Part shown: one piece after another, positions 42,767 to 52,060 of the stretch
Position numbering within the stretch: the stretch's first letter is position 1
Layout of the letters: each line of letters opens with the position of its first letter
Origin: Methanocella paludicola SANAE
Lineage (GTDB): Archaea > Halobacteriota > Methanocellia > Methanocellales > Methanocellaceae
Length of the DNA stretch: 64,000 nucleotides
Assembly: GCF_000011005.1 (NCBI RefSeq)
Contig: NC_013665.1
Coordinates: 1,413,437-1,477,436, forward strand
Reading direction: 5' to 3'
The notes under the pieces: model-generated
The model's database searches: none
Seen by the model: the letters and a program-made list of their open reading frames with translations, nothing else
Told to the model about the DNA's origin: nothing
Position numbers and translations under genes: made by a program

Positions 42767-43444
42767 TTACTTCGGCGGCTTTTTCCTGATGCCCAGCTTG
42801 CGGGCGTAGTCGCAGACGTCAATAAGGAAGCACTCGTCGTGCTTCGGGCTCTGTGCCCTGCATATTTCGCGGCCGAACCTTATGAGGTCGACGTGCACCG
42901 AGCCTCGCTTGCCGGCGGGAACATTCTCCATTAATATGCGGTGTGTCTCCTCGTGGTCGGCCTTCTCGGGCACGATGCCCAATCGCTTAGTGACGCGGAA
43001 TACGTGCGTGTCGACCGGTATGACGTCGTCGCCGCAGGCGAATAGCAGCACGCAGTCCGCCGTCTTAGGCCCGACACCCTCGATGCTCAGGAGCTCTTTC
43101 CGGGCGGCCTCCGGGTTCGCCGTGCAGACGAAGTCGATGTCTCCCCCATAATCGTCGAGTATAAGCCGGGATATCTCCTTGATACGCCTGGCCTTGATCG
43201 TATAGAGCCCGCCTATCTTGATCAGCTCGGCGATCTTATCTTCAGGGGCGTTCGCCAGCTTTTTGGGCGTATCGTAAACTGAAAAGAGCCTTTGAAAAGC
43301 CACGGACGAGTTGCGGTCGGTCGTGTTCTGAGAAAGTATCGTATTGATGAGCACTCCGAATGGCTCGCCCTTTTTACCATTATAGGTTCCGTAGTGTTCG
43401 ATCAGTCGCTTAGATATTTCCGCTGTCCTCTTTTTATCGTTCAT
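42767..43444 (-). CDS. Endonuclease III-type DNA glycosylase
   Basis: The 225-residue protein has the HhH-GPD fold: LSQNTTDRNS, the HhH loop LLSIEGVGPKTADCVLLF with catalytic Lys, and VDTHVFRVTKRLG with the catalytic Asp. It removes oxidised pyrimidines and has lyase activity. The iron-sulfur region CRAQSPKHDECFLIDVC shows C-x6-H-x2-C-x5-C: the second of the four usual Cys is His. The cluster may have a His ligand or be lost. Confidence 0.92.
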   Translation of the reverse strand: MNDKKRTAEISKRLIEHYGTYNGKKGEPFGVLINTILSQNTTDRNSSVAFQRLFSVYDTPKKLANAPEDKIAELIKIGGLYTIKARRIKEISRLILDDYGGDIDFVCTANPEAARKELLSIEGVGPKTADCVLLFACGDDVIPVDTHVFRVTKRLGIVPEKADHEETHRILMENVPAGKRGSVHVDLIRFGREICRAQSPKHDECFLIDVCDYARKLGIRKKPPK

Positions 43445-43514
43445 GTTCGGGCCAGATAAGTATCGGATACGTGTCTATTAATACTTTATATGATCGACTA
43501 CGGCGACCCCGATA

Positions 43515-44642
43515 TCAAGCGCCCGTCACGCACTTTTTCATGCGCTCCAGGCCCTTCTTGATATCATTCATCGAGGATGCATAAGACATGCGTATATGGT
43601 CGTCGCTGTGGGGCCCGAACGCGGAGCCCGGGGTCAGGCCCACGCCCGCCTCCAGGAACTTTTCCGCCCACTTCTCAGAGCTTCCCTTGACCTTTGGCCA
43701 GGCATAGAAGGCGCCTAAAGGCGTTTCGCACTGCAGGCCCATGTCCCTCAATCCTTTAACGACGACGTCCCGTCTCTCCTTGAACTGGCGGCACATGTTC
43801 TCGACACTGTCTTGCGGTCCATTTATAGCCTCAAGAGCGCCATACTGGACGAACGTGGTGGGGCTCGTCGCGGTGTGCTGCTGGACTTTGAGCATGTTCT
43901 GGAATACCGGCTTAGGCGCTGCCGCATAGCCTATGCGCCACCCGGCCATCGCATATGCCTTTGAAAAGCCGTTGATCGTCACCGTCTTATCCGGTATCAT
44001 CGAGCCGATGCTTACCGGCTTAACGTCGTAGACGATCTTCTCATAGATCTCGTCCGACAGAACATATAAGCCATGGTCCTTAGAGAGGTCGGCGACCATC
44101 CGGATGTCCTTTGTATCAAGGACGGCACCGGACGGGTTATTCGGGCTGTTAAGAATAATGAGCTTCGTCTTCTTGTTCACGTACTTCGAGAGGTCCCTTG
44201 GCAGGGACCCATCCTCGTTCGACTTGACCCAGACCGTCTTACCGCCGCTCATCTTGATGCAGGCATCGTAGGATACCCAGCCGGGGTCGAATACGATGGC
44301 CTCGTCGCCTTCTTCCAGCAGGCTGAACGTAACGTAGAACACGGCTTGCTTGGCCCCGGGTGTGACGAGCACGTTCTTACCGGGCACATCGAGCTTATTC
44401 TCGTTCTTTAACTTAGCAGCAATAGCATCCCGTAGTTCGGGGATCCCGGCCGCAGGAGCATAGTGCGTCTTACCGGATTTAAGCGCCTTCTCGGCAGCCT
44501 CAACAATATTCGATGGAGTATTAAAATCCGGCTCACCCAGGTTAAAGCTCAGGATATCCTTGCCCTGTCTCTTCAGCTCATTCGTCAGGTCGGCAAGCCT
44601 CAGGGTCGCGGACTCTTCCACCTGGTCCAGTCTTGAGGACAT
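43515..44642 (-). CDS. Aspartate aminotransferase (class I/II)
   Basis: The 375-residue PLP enzyme has SFNLGEPDFNTP, NSPNNPSGAVL and the PLP lysine in NGFSKAYAMAGWRIGYAAAP near residue 230; the last part binds substrate carboxylate (RMSYASS). It belongs to the Ib-type aspartate aminotransferases and interconverts aspartate and 2-oxoglutarate. The lumazine synthase gene begins downstream on the same strand. Sibling aminotransferase genes are common in methanogens, so the amino acid is likely but not certain. Confidence 0.88.
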   Translation of the reverse strand: MSSRLDQVEESATLRLADLTNELKRQGKDILSFNLGEPDFNTPSNIVEAAEKALKSGKTHYAPAAGIPELRDAIAAKLKNENKLDVPGKNVLVTPGAKQAVFYVTFSLLEEGDEAIVFDPGWVSYDACIKMSGGKTVWVKSNEDGSLPRDLSKYVNKKTKLIILNSPNNPSGAVLDTKDIRMVADLSKDHGLYVLSDEIYEKIVYDVKPVSIGSMIPDKTVTINGFSKAYAMAGWRIGYAAAPKPVFQNMLKVQQHTATSPTTFVQYGALEAINGPQDSVENMCRQFKERRDVVVKGLRDMGLQCETPLGAFYAWPKVKGSSEKWAEKFLEAGVGLTPGSAFGPHSDDHIRMSYASSMNDIKKGLERMKKCVTGA

Positions 44643-44659
44643 AAAAGGTCAAAAAAGGA

Positions 44660-45091
44660 TTATTTATTATATTCCTTAAGCCGGCGCACCATCTTCACGG
44701 CCGCCTCGACAGCTCTCTTGGAGTAGTCGATACGCTCGCTGGCCTCCAGTCGGGTCATGCCCGGGCCGGCGATGCCCAGCGTTATGGGCTTGTTGTATTC
44801 CAGCGCCAGGTCCGTGATCTTACGGGTAGCCTGGGCCACGACGACCTGGTCGTGATCGGTGGCGCCCTCGATGACGCTGCCGATCGTGACGACGGCGTCC
44901 AGGGACTTATCCTCGGCCATTTTTTTAACGGCGAGGGGCATGTCGTAGACGCCCGGCACGTAGATGGTCTTGGTGACCTTCGCGCCTAAGAAGGCGGCGT
45001 GCTCCTTGCCCAGTAATTCCATCTGCCACGTGAGGTCGCGGTTGAACTCTGCGACCACGAATCCGATAGTGATCTCTTTGCTTTCTGCCAT
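44660..45091 (-). CDS. ribH: 6,7-dimethyl-8-ribityllumazine synthase
   Basis: The 143-residue protein is the archaeal lumazine synthase of riboflavin/F420 flavin synthesis. It shows GFVVAEFNRDLTWQME, YVPGVYDMPLAVKKM and IEGATDHDQVV with the catalytic His. Archaeal length is typical. The ATG at 45091 is used; an ATG at 45100 is in frame too. The upstream riboflavin synthase ribC ends 23 bp away, giving a two-gene riboflavin unit. Frame extensions further upstream overlap ribC and are not real. Confidence 0.93.
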   Translation of the reverse strand: MAESKEITIGFVVAEFNRDLTWQMELLGKEHAAFLGAKVTKTIYVPGVYDMPLAVKKMAEDKSLDAVVTIGSVIEGATDHDQVVVAQATRKITDLALEYNKPITLGIAGPGMTRLEASERIDYSKRAVEAAVKMVRRLKEYNK

Positions 45092-45114
45092 ATAAACCAT
45101 AACCTGTATAACAA

Positions 45115-45597
<483 letters not shown>

Positions 45598-46743
45598 TTA
45601 ACTATTATATACCTTTCGAAAAGCGTCTACGCCGGCGTTCTTTTTGCCCTGGTCGAGCGCTTTCAGGCTGATGAGCGTCTTTTCAAGCGAGTCGAACGTC
45701 CTCACGAGGTCGGCCTCGGTGAAGGCGTTCATCGAGGGGATGCGGAATATTTTGCCCTTGAGCCTGTCCTGGCCTCCCGCGATCGCGACGCCGTCGTTAG
45801 CCTTCATGGGGCTCCTCAGGTCCTTGTCGCCTACTCCCGCGGGTAACTTGATAGCGGTGACGGTGTTGGATAATACGGTCTTTCCATCCGTAACCGGGTA
45901 TAGCTCAAGGCCCAGCGCCTTAGCGGCCGACCTGATAGCCTCGGCGCCCTTCCTGTGGCGCGCGATACGCTTCTCGATCGTCTCTTCCTTGATCATGCGC
46001 ATGGCTTCCGTCATGCCATAGAATAAAGTGACCGACGGCGTATACGGGGTCTCCGACCTCTCCGCTTCCGCCGACTTCTTGTACTTCTTAAGGTCCATGT
46101 AGTAGGGCGGGTTCTTGACCATCGAGTCCCAGGCTTTCTTGCTGACCGTGACCGACGAGAGGCCCGACGGCGCTCCAAGGCACTTCTGGGCTCCTGTAAC
46201 GGCGATATCGATGCCCCACTTATCCACTTCGACCAGGTCTCCGCCTGCCGAGGTGATGCAGTCCATCACGAACAGTGCGTTGTACTTCTTCGCCAGCTTG
46301 CCGACCTCTTCCGCGGGATTCTTAACGCCGGCCGAGGTCTCGTTGTGGACCATCGTGATGGCTTTTGCGCCCTTCGAGAGCGCGTCCTCTACTTTTGCCA
46401 GGTCTATGGGGTTACCCCACTCGAACTCCAGGCTTTCGACGGCGCCGTAGCGGCCCGCTATGTCCCTGAAACGCTCGCCGAATTTACCATTAACGATCGA
46501 TACGACTTTTTCGCCCTTGACCAGGTTCGAAATAGCGGCTTCCATGGCGCAAGAGCCCGAACCGGTGAGGACGTAAGTATCATTCTTAGTATTCAGGACG
46601 TACTGGAGAGCGTTCCTGCACTCGTCGTACATGTCGGAAAATGCCTTATCCCTGTGGTTGATCATCTGCTTCGACATTGCCTGCAATACCCTGGGGTGCA
46701 GCATAACCGGCCCCGGGATCATCAATAACGGTTCGTTCGCCAT
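45598..46743 (-). CDS. Class V aminotransferase (alanine-glyoxylate/serine-pyruvate type)
   Basis: The 381-residue PLP enzyme begins LLMIPGPVMLHPRVLQAMSK and has LTGSGSCAMEAAISNL, HNETSAGVKNP, and the PLP lysine in VTGAQKCLGAPSGLS near residue 195, with RIPSMNAFTEADLV late. Family members include the broad-specificity aminotransferases of methanogens that use alanine, serine or phosphoserine as donor. The substrate cannot be decided from sequence. It lies 18 bp upstream of ribC on the same strand. Confidence 0.9.
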   Translation of the reverse strand: MANEPLLMIPGPVMLHPRVLQAMSKQMINHRDKAFSDMYDECRNALQYVLNTKNDTYVLTGSGSCAMEAAISNLVKGEKVVSIVNGKFGERFRDIAGRYGAVESLEFEWGNPIDLAKVEDALSKGAKAITMVHNETSAGVKNPAEEVGKLAKKYNALFVMDCITSAGGDLVEVDKWGIDIAVTGAQKCLGAPSGLSSVTVSKKAWDSMVKNPPYYMDLKKYKKSAEAERSETPYTPSVTLFYGMTEAMRMIKEETIEKRIARHRKGAEAIRSAAKALGLELYPVTDGKTVLSNTVTAIKLPAGVGDKDLRSPMKANDGVAIAGGQDRLKGKIFRIPSMNAFTEADLVRTFDSLEKTLISLKALDQGKKNAGVDAFRKVYNS

Positions 46744-46836
46744 GTTTATCTCCTGTAGTAGGTACTTGTCTAAGATGGTTTAAACCATATATTTCTTTCG
46801 GGAATGGGCTGTGGGCGCCTTTTGAAAATAAAAAAG

Positions 46837-47433
46837 TTAGCGCCTTGCCCGGCTGGCCACGAATATGCCTGCTGCCACTAATGGTAAGGCCAGGGCGATG
46901 GCGCATGGCCCGGTGCCCGTCGTGCTCTGCCCGCCAGTGGAGGACGGCGAATTAGTGGCCGTAACTCCGGCGGTAGAAATATCGATGACCTGGTCCTGCC
47001 GGCCTTCATAGTCGTATAGAATGACCTTTACGATATTCGTGCCTTTAGGGGCCGCGGCCTCGACGAAGCGCATTTCTGAAGTACTGCCCGGAGCGATGGG
47101 ATTCATCGTCGAATCGAAGAGCGTCTTATTCTTTCGGCCTTCCTGGTATATGTTGCCCTTATCGTCCATGAACGCAACGTACAGGTTGCCGTTCGCCGCT
47201 GCCGTACCTTTGTTCTCGTAAGTGAACCAGAGCTTCGGCCAGATCGAGTTGTCGGGGTCGGCCGAATAGGTATTGCCCTTATACTTATCCGTTATTTCGG
47301 CTTTTATTATGTGTACGACCATGTCGCCATACCGGTAGTCCTTGTTGATGGGTATGGTCACATCCGCCGCCGTCGCCGGCGCAACGAGGAGAGCCAGCGC
47401 GATGGCCACGACGAATAATGTGAAGGCTCGCAT
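46837..47433 (-). CDS. Surface protein with PCxxALALPL C-terminal anchor
   Basis: The 198-residue protein starts MRAFTLFVVAIALALLVAPA, a signal peptide. A beta-sandwich domain of the DUF4352-like type follows (PKLWFTYENKGTAAANGNLYVAFMDDKGNIYQEGR, EMRFVEAAAPKGTNIVKVIL), then a Ser/Thr/Gly linker. The end GPCAIALALPLVAAGIFVAS with RARR is a short motif, membrane segment and basic tail, the tripartite form of sorting signals. The same PCxxALALPL occurs in the protein at 49882. Start chosen at the ATG giving the signal peptide. Confidence 0.7.
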   Translation of the reverse strand: MRAFTLFVVAIALALLVAPATAADVTIPINKDYRYGDMVVHIIKAEITDKYKGNTYSADPDNSIWPKLWFTYENKGTAAANGNLYVAFMDDKGNIYQEGRKNKTLFDSTMNPIAPGSTSEMRFVEAAAPKGTNIVKVILYDYEGRQDQVIDISTAGVTATNSPSSTGGQSTTGTGPCAIALALPLVAAGIFVASRARR

Positions 47434-47547
47434 GCGCGATACATTATCATTTACGTATAAAGCCATTGTTCTCTCCCGGAATGATAAACACTATATATTA
47501 AAGAGGATAGAAGTAAGCTCAATCATACTTATATCGAGGCCGTTTTC

Positions 47548-49146
47548 ATGAAATTCAACCCTGAAGAGGTCAAGCTAGAGACGCGAGAGGATTTTGATAA
47601 GGCGTGGAGCCAGAGCGGTAAGTATCTGACCCCCGTGGACCCGTCTAAAGACTATTCTATTAAGCCTGATAAGGGTAAGCCGTCCCCGGTCTATGATACG
47701 ATGAACCGCCTGCGGGAGGCCTACCTGAACATGGGCTTCGACGAGATGGTCAACCCGATCATTATCGAGGACACGGATATTTTTAAGCAGTTTAACTATG
47801 AGGCGCTGGCCGTGCTGGACCGCGTTTTCTATCTGGGCGGCCTGCCCAGGCCGAACGTCGGGATCTCGGACGAGCGTTTTTTGCAGATCGAGGGTATTAT
47901 AGCCAGGCCTTTATCGGACGCGGATAAGGAAACCATCCGCACGATCCTGCATAAGTACAAGAAGGGCGAGATCGAGGGCGACGACCTGGTGGCGGACCTG
48001 GCGGCCGGGCTTAAGGTGCAGGACTCGAAGATCGCCGTGGTCATCGACCACGTTTTCCCTGAATTTAAGAAGCTGGAGCCTGAGGCTTCGCATAAGACCC
48101 TGCGAAGCCACATGACGTCCGGCTGGTTCCTTACTCTTGAAGCTCTTGTTGAGCGGCGTAAGACGCCGGTTAAGCTGTTCTCCGTAGACCTGGTGTTCCG
48201 CAGGGAGCAGGAGGAGAACGCCGACCGCCTGCGGGCGTATCACTCGGCATCGTGCGTCATCATGGACCCGGACGTGAACGTGGAGCATGGCAAGGCCGTA
48301 GCCGCAGGCCTGCTGAAACAGTTCGGCTTCTCGCAGTTCAAGTTCAAGCCCGACGACAAGCGCAGCAAGTACTACACGCCGGATACCCAGATCGAGGTGT
48401 ATGGCTATCACCCGGCGCTCAAGGGCAGCAATACCAAGTACAGGGACGGCTGGGTGGAGATCGCCACCTTCGGCATCTACTCCGCAACTGCGCTTTCTCA
48501 ATATAATATACCCTACCCCGTCATGAACCTGGGGCTGGGCGTTGAGAGGCTGGCCATGATCCTTTACCAGGCGAAGGACATGCGTGACATGGTATACCCC
48601 CAGTTCATGCCCGAGTGGGAAATGACCGATCAGGAGCTGGCCCACATGATCTCCATCGAGCGCCTTCCGCATACGCAGGAGGGCCACGAGATGGCCATGG
48701 GCATCATCGCCACTGCAGAGAAGAATGGAAGCTCCCCGAGCCCGTGTACTTTCGAGGCATGGTCGGGCAGCATGAACGGTAAAAAACTAAAGGTCACGCT
48801 GGTCGAGAAAGAGGAGAACAAGAAGCTCTGCGGCGGAGCATACCTGAACGAGGTATACGTCTATAAGGGCGACGTGCTGGGCATTCCCCTGAACAACCCG
48901 AAATTCCAGGAAGTCCAGAATAAGGGCGTTCACGTCGGCATCCGCTACATCGACGCCATCGCCAATGCTGCCGCAAGGAACGCGGAAGAGGGTGTCTATG
49001 AGACTACGGTGAAGATGTCCCGTGCCCCGGGCGACGTGAACGTGCTCATCGACCCGGTAGGCCTGCGCTATATCCAGGGCAAAAAGCGCCGCGTGGACTT
49101 CCGCGGCCCGGTCTTTACGACTATCAAGGCCGAGCCTGTCGAGTGA
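47548..49146 (+). CDS. sepS: O-phosphoseryl-tRNA(Cys) synthetase
   Basis: SepRS charges tRNA-Cys with phosphoserine, the first step of the indirect Cys-tRNA route in methanogens. The 532-residue class II synthetase has MKFNPEEVKLETREDFDKAW at the start, motif 2 SVDLVFRREQEENADRLRAY and motif 3 MNLGLGVERLAMIL, plus the C-terminal anticodon-binding region. It needs SepCysS, not in the window, to finish Cys-tRNA. An endonuclease V gene starts 1 bp after the stop, so the two form an operon. The start is the first in-frame ATG. Confidence 0.97.
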   Translation: MKFNPEEVKLETREDFDKAWSQSGKYLTPVDPSKDYSIKPDKGKPSPVYDTMNRLREAYLNMGFDEMVNPIIIEDTDIFKQFNYEALAVLDRVFYLGGLPRPNVGISDERFLQIEGIIARPLSDADKETIRTILHKYKKGEIEGDDLVADLAAGLKVQDSKIAVVIDHVFPEFKKLEPEASHKTLRSHMTSGWFLTLEALVERRKTPVKLFSVDLVFRREQEENADRLRAYHSASCVIMDPDVNVEHGKAVAAGLLKQFGFSQFKFKPDDKRSKYYTPDTQIEVYGYHPALKGSNTKYRDGWVEIATFGIYSATALSQYNIPYPVMNLGLGVERLAMILYQAKDMRDMVYPQFMPEWEMTDQELAHMISIERLPHTQEGHEMAMGIIATAEKNGSSPSPCTFEAWSGSMNGKKLKVTLVEKEENKKLCGGAYLNEVYVYKGDVLGIPLNNPKFQEVQNKGVHVGIRYIDAIANAAARNAEEGVYETTVKMSRAPGDVNVLIDPVGLRYIQGKKRRVDFRGPVFTTIKAEPVE

Positions 49147-49147
49147 T

Positions 49148-49807
49148 ATGGACGTTCACGAGCTGTATAATGAGCAAATAGAACTTTCAAAGAAAGCCAT
49201 ACTTACCGACTCCTTCCCGCCTATAAAAAGGGTTGGAGGAGTCGACTGTTCTTATTTAGACGATAAATTCATTATAGCCGGTCTGGTCGTTCTCGACTAT
49301 GGGACTTTGAAGCCCATCTACCGGACCTTCGATATACAGAGGCTGACTTTTCCGTATATTCCAGGCTTACTTGCCTATCGAGAGGCGGAGGCCATGATGG
49401 GCGTCATTAAGAAAGCCAAAGTAAGGCCCGACCTTATCATGGTAGATGGTTTCGGTACGAATCATCCTCGCCGCTGCGGTATTGCCACCCATATCGGTAT
49501 TAAGCTTGACGTTCCCGCGATCGGCGTGGGAAAGAGCTTCCTGTGCGGCGAAGTGCAGGGGCAGCGGATAATCCAGGACGGCGAAGAGACCGGCAGGCTG
49601 GTCCGGGCTATTTCCGGGCAAAAGCCTGTGTATGTATCGCCAGGCCACAAGATATCCCTGAAGACTGCGGTAAAAGTTGTTAAACATTGTATGGCAGGCC
49701 ACCGCCAGCCCGAGCCCACGAGGCAAGCCCATGAATACGTCACATCGATAAAAAATAGATCTCTATTACGGGAAAATCTTAATCGCGCGAAAAACGGACC
49801 GCGTTAA
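49148..49807 (+). CDS. nfi: Endonuclease V
   Basis: The 219-residue protein has GGVDCSYLDDKFIIAGLVVLD (metal-binding Asp), LTFPYIPGLLAYREAEAMM (strand-separating PYIP wedge) and LIMVDGFGTNHPRRCGIATHIG (second Asp). Endonuclease V cuts the second phosphodiester 3' of inosine in DNA or RNA. Length and motifs are intact. It is almost in contact with sepS. Confidence 0.95.
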   Translation: MDVHELYNEQIELSKKAILTDSFPPIKRVGGVDCSYLDDKFIIAGLVVLDYGTLKPIYRTFDIQRLTFPYIPGLLAYREAEAMMGVIKKAKVRPDLIMVDGFGTNHPRRCGIATHIGIKLDVPAIGVGKSFLCGEVQGQRIIQDGEETGRLVRAISGQKPVYVSPGHKISLKTAVKVVKHCMAGHRQPEPTRQAHEYVTSIKNRSLLRENLNRAKNGPR

Positions 49808-49881
49808 TTAATAATCCCTAAGGCGTATATGGACATTCGCTAAGTACATGTGCATGAACTTATTTAGAGGGGTATGTTAAA

Positions 49882-51522
49882 ATGTTCGATAAGGCAATGA
49901 AATATTGCATATTTACTCTGGTTTTATTGACCGTGCTTATCACGATGGCCTGTACTCCTTCGATCGCGGCATCAGCCCCCGCAACGGTCCTGGAAAACCA
50001 CTATGGAGGAGCCGCCGACCAGGTCGCTCATCAGGTATGGCAGACCAGCGACAAAGGCTTTATCATTGTGGGAACGGGACCGGATACGTCCGGGACGGGT
50101 AAGAATATGATCCTGGTCAAAACTGACCCGTTCAGTAACGTGGTGTGGAGCAAGAATATCGGCGGCACCTATGGCTACTCCGTCCGGCAGACCGGTGATG
50201 GCGGCTTTATCGCCACTGGCGCCCACGGGGATAACCTGTACCTGGTCAAGACAGATGCCAGCGGTAACAAGCTGTGGGAAAAGGACTTCGTGAACTCGAC
50301 CGGGCAGAGCGAAGGCTTTTCTATCCAGCAGACCGGCGATGGTGGCTACATCATCGTGGGCGAGGTGACAGCAAGTACTGGAAAATGGGAGATGTACCTG
50401 CTCAAGACAGATGCCGGCGGCAAAGTACAATGGGACGCCTATTATGGCTCTGCGGATGCCGACGTCCGGACGTATTCCGTCTGGATCACGTCCGATGGCG
50501 GCTACGTTGTCGGGGGCTATATTAAGGGCGGCAATAATGAAAAGCCCTTCATACTGAAAGCCGATGCGAACGGCAACATCACATGGGCAAGGTCCTACGA
50601 AGGGCCGGGGACCCGGGACACTTTCCTCAGCGACTGGTTCGGCATCCAGCAGACCCGTGACGGCGGCTACATCTACGCCGGTGCCCGAAGCGGCTACATG
50701 TACCTGCTTAAGACCGACGCCAGCGGTAACCGGCAGTGGGACCGCAACTATGGCATCAACGGCGCGAATGCGGTCCAGCAGACGTGGGATGACGGCTACA
50801 TTCTTGCCGGTTCCCATAAGGATACCGGGGGCGTGATATCGGCTTACGTAGTCCGTACGGACGCCGGCGGCAACAAGCTCTGGGATAACATGTATAAAGG
50901 CATCGGATACGCGGAGGCGAACTCCGTCATCCAGATCGGCACGGGCGCCTATGTGTTCGCCGGGTCCACGAAGGCCGACCAAAACAGCAACAATAACATC
51001 TACTTTATTGAGATCGGCAAAGACATGACGCCGGTGCCGAACGCGAAGCTCGTCTCGGACACGATCCCGGCACAGATGGAGGCCGGCCACACGTATAACG
51101 TACAGGTGACCTTCGAGAATACGGGCACGATGCCCTGGACATACCAGGATAACACGGCCTTCGGCTATTCGGGCGATGCCGCGAAGTTCGGCCTTACCGG
51201 AGCGAACCAGACCATCCAGATCGGCAGGGTCATCAGGCCCGGGCAGTCGGAGACGTTCACCTTCACGATGACGGCATCTGATGAGATAGGCACGTATAAC
51301 CCGATGTTCCAGATGATGTGGGAAGGCCATAACGTGTTCGGCGCCCTGGATAATAAGACCGTCGTAGTTATGAATAGCACCGGCCCTTCGGTAACCATCC
51401 CCGCATCGGCAAAAACGTCAGATGGAAGCCTGCCATGCCTGCCCGCGCTGGCGCTGCCATTGCTGGTGGTAAGCATCGTGACCGTGAGCTGGACAATAAG
51501 GAAAAAGAAGGGAGAACAGTAA
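49882..51522 (+). CDS. Repeat-rich surface protein with PCxxALALPL C-terminal anchor
   Basis: The 546-residue exported protein starts with a signal peptide (IFTLVLLTVLITMACTPSIAA). About seven repeats of about 45 residues follow, each with QQTxDGGYIxxG and LLKTDAxGNxxWD, consistent with a beta-propeller. At about 390-505 comes an Ig-like domain (AGHTYNVQVTFENTGTMPW). The end is LPCLPALALPLLVVSIVTV plus a basic tail (RKKKGEQ), like the protein at 46837. Function is unknown; the propeller suggests adhesion or ligand binding at the cell surface. Confidence 0.78.
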   Translation: MFDKAMKYCIFTLVLLTVLITMACTPSIAASAPATVLENHYGGAADQVAHQVWQTSDKGFIIVGTGPDTSGTGKNMILVKTDPFSNVVWSKNIGGTYGYSVRQTGDGGFIATGAHGDNLYLVKTDASGNKLWEKDFVNSTGQSEGFSIQQTGDGGYIIVGEVTASTGKWEMYLLKTDAGGKVQWDAYYGSADADVRTYSVWITSDGGYVVGGYIKGGNNEKPFILKADANGNITWARSYEGPGTRDTFLSDWFGIQQTRDGGYIYAGARSGYMYLLKTDASGNRQWDRNYGINGANAVQQTWDDGYILAGSHKDTGGVISAYVVRTDAGGNKLWDNMYKGIGYAEANSVIQIGTGAYVFAGSTKADQNSNNNIYFIEIGKDMTPVPNAKLVSDTIPAQMEAGHTYNVQVTFENTGTMPWTYQDNTAFGYSGDAAKFGLTGANQTIQIGRVIRPGQSETFTFTMTASDEIGTYNPMFQMMWEGHNVFGALDNKTVVVMNSTGPSVTIPASAKTSDGSLPCLPALALPLLVVSIVTVSWTIRKKKGEQ

Positions 51523-51547
51523 TAGTGATCTCCCTATTATTTTTATA

Positions 51548-52060
51548 TTATTTATGCTGCGCTTTGAGGTAGGGCATCAGCCCGCCCGCCTCGAGCAGCT
51601 GCTGCATGAATTCGGGTATGGGCTTCATGGGCAGTTTCTTGCCGGTGGTCAGGTTCTTGATCACGTTATTCTTAAAGTCGACTTCCAGCTCGTCGCCCTG
51701 CTTTGCTGCCTTGTAGATACCCTTGCACTCGATGAGCGGCAGGCCGATGTTGAAGCTGTTCCGGTAAAATATGCGGGCGTAGGACTCGGCGATGATGCAC
51801 GAGACGCCGCATGCGAGAATAACCTGAGGGGCCTGCTCTCTTGAGGAGCCGCAGCCGAAATTGTTGGCCGCGATCAGGATAGGGTCATTTACCTTCTGAG
51901 AGTCGGCGTAGAACGTGGGGTCGATGGACTCGAATGCGTGCACGGCGAGCTTCTTCAGGTCAAGCTCGTCATACTTGTACTTGCCCGAGATGACCTCGTC
52001 CGTGTTTGTGTCGGGCGGGTAGACCCGGAGCACTTTTGACTTGATGTTCTTAAGGGCCAT
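51548..52060 (-). CDS. Isopropylmalate/homoaconitate isomerase small subunit
   Basis: The 170-residue swivel domain has PPDTNTDEVISGKYKYDEL at the substrate loop and NFGCGSSREQAPQVILACG, typical of the LeuD/AksE-type subunit. In methanogens such pairs act in leucine (LeuCD) or coenzyme B (homoaconitase) synthesis. The loop after VISGKY differs from both well-known versions (YLRT, YLVM), so I leave the substrate open. It follows the large-subunit gene directly. Confidence 0.85.
   Translation of the reverse strand: MALKNIKSKVLRVYPPDTNTDEVISGKYKYDELDLKKLAVHAFESIDPTFYADSQKVNDPILIAANNFGCGSSREQAPQVILACGVSCIIAESYARIFYRNSFNIGLPLIECKGIYKAAKQGDELEVDFKNNVIKNLTTGKKLPMKPIPEFMQQLLEAGGLMPYLKAQHK

Noticed and set aside
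49972-51330. 452-residue minus-strand frame opposite the propeller protein
   Set aside because: The repeats of the real gene keep the antisense frame open; the plus-strand product has a signal peptide and repeats.
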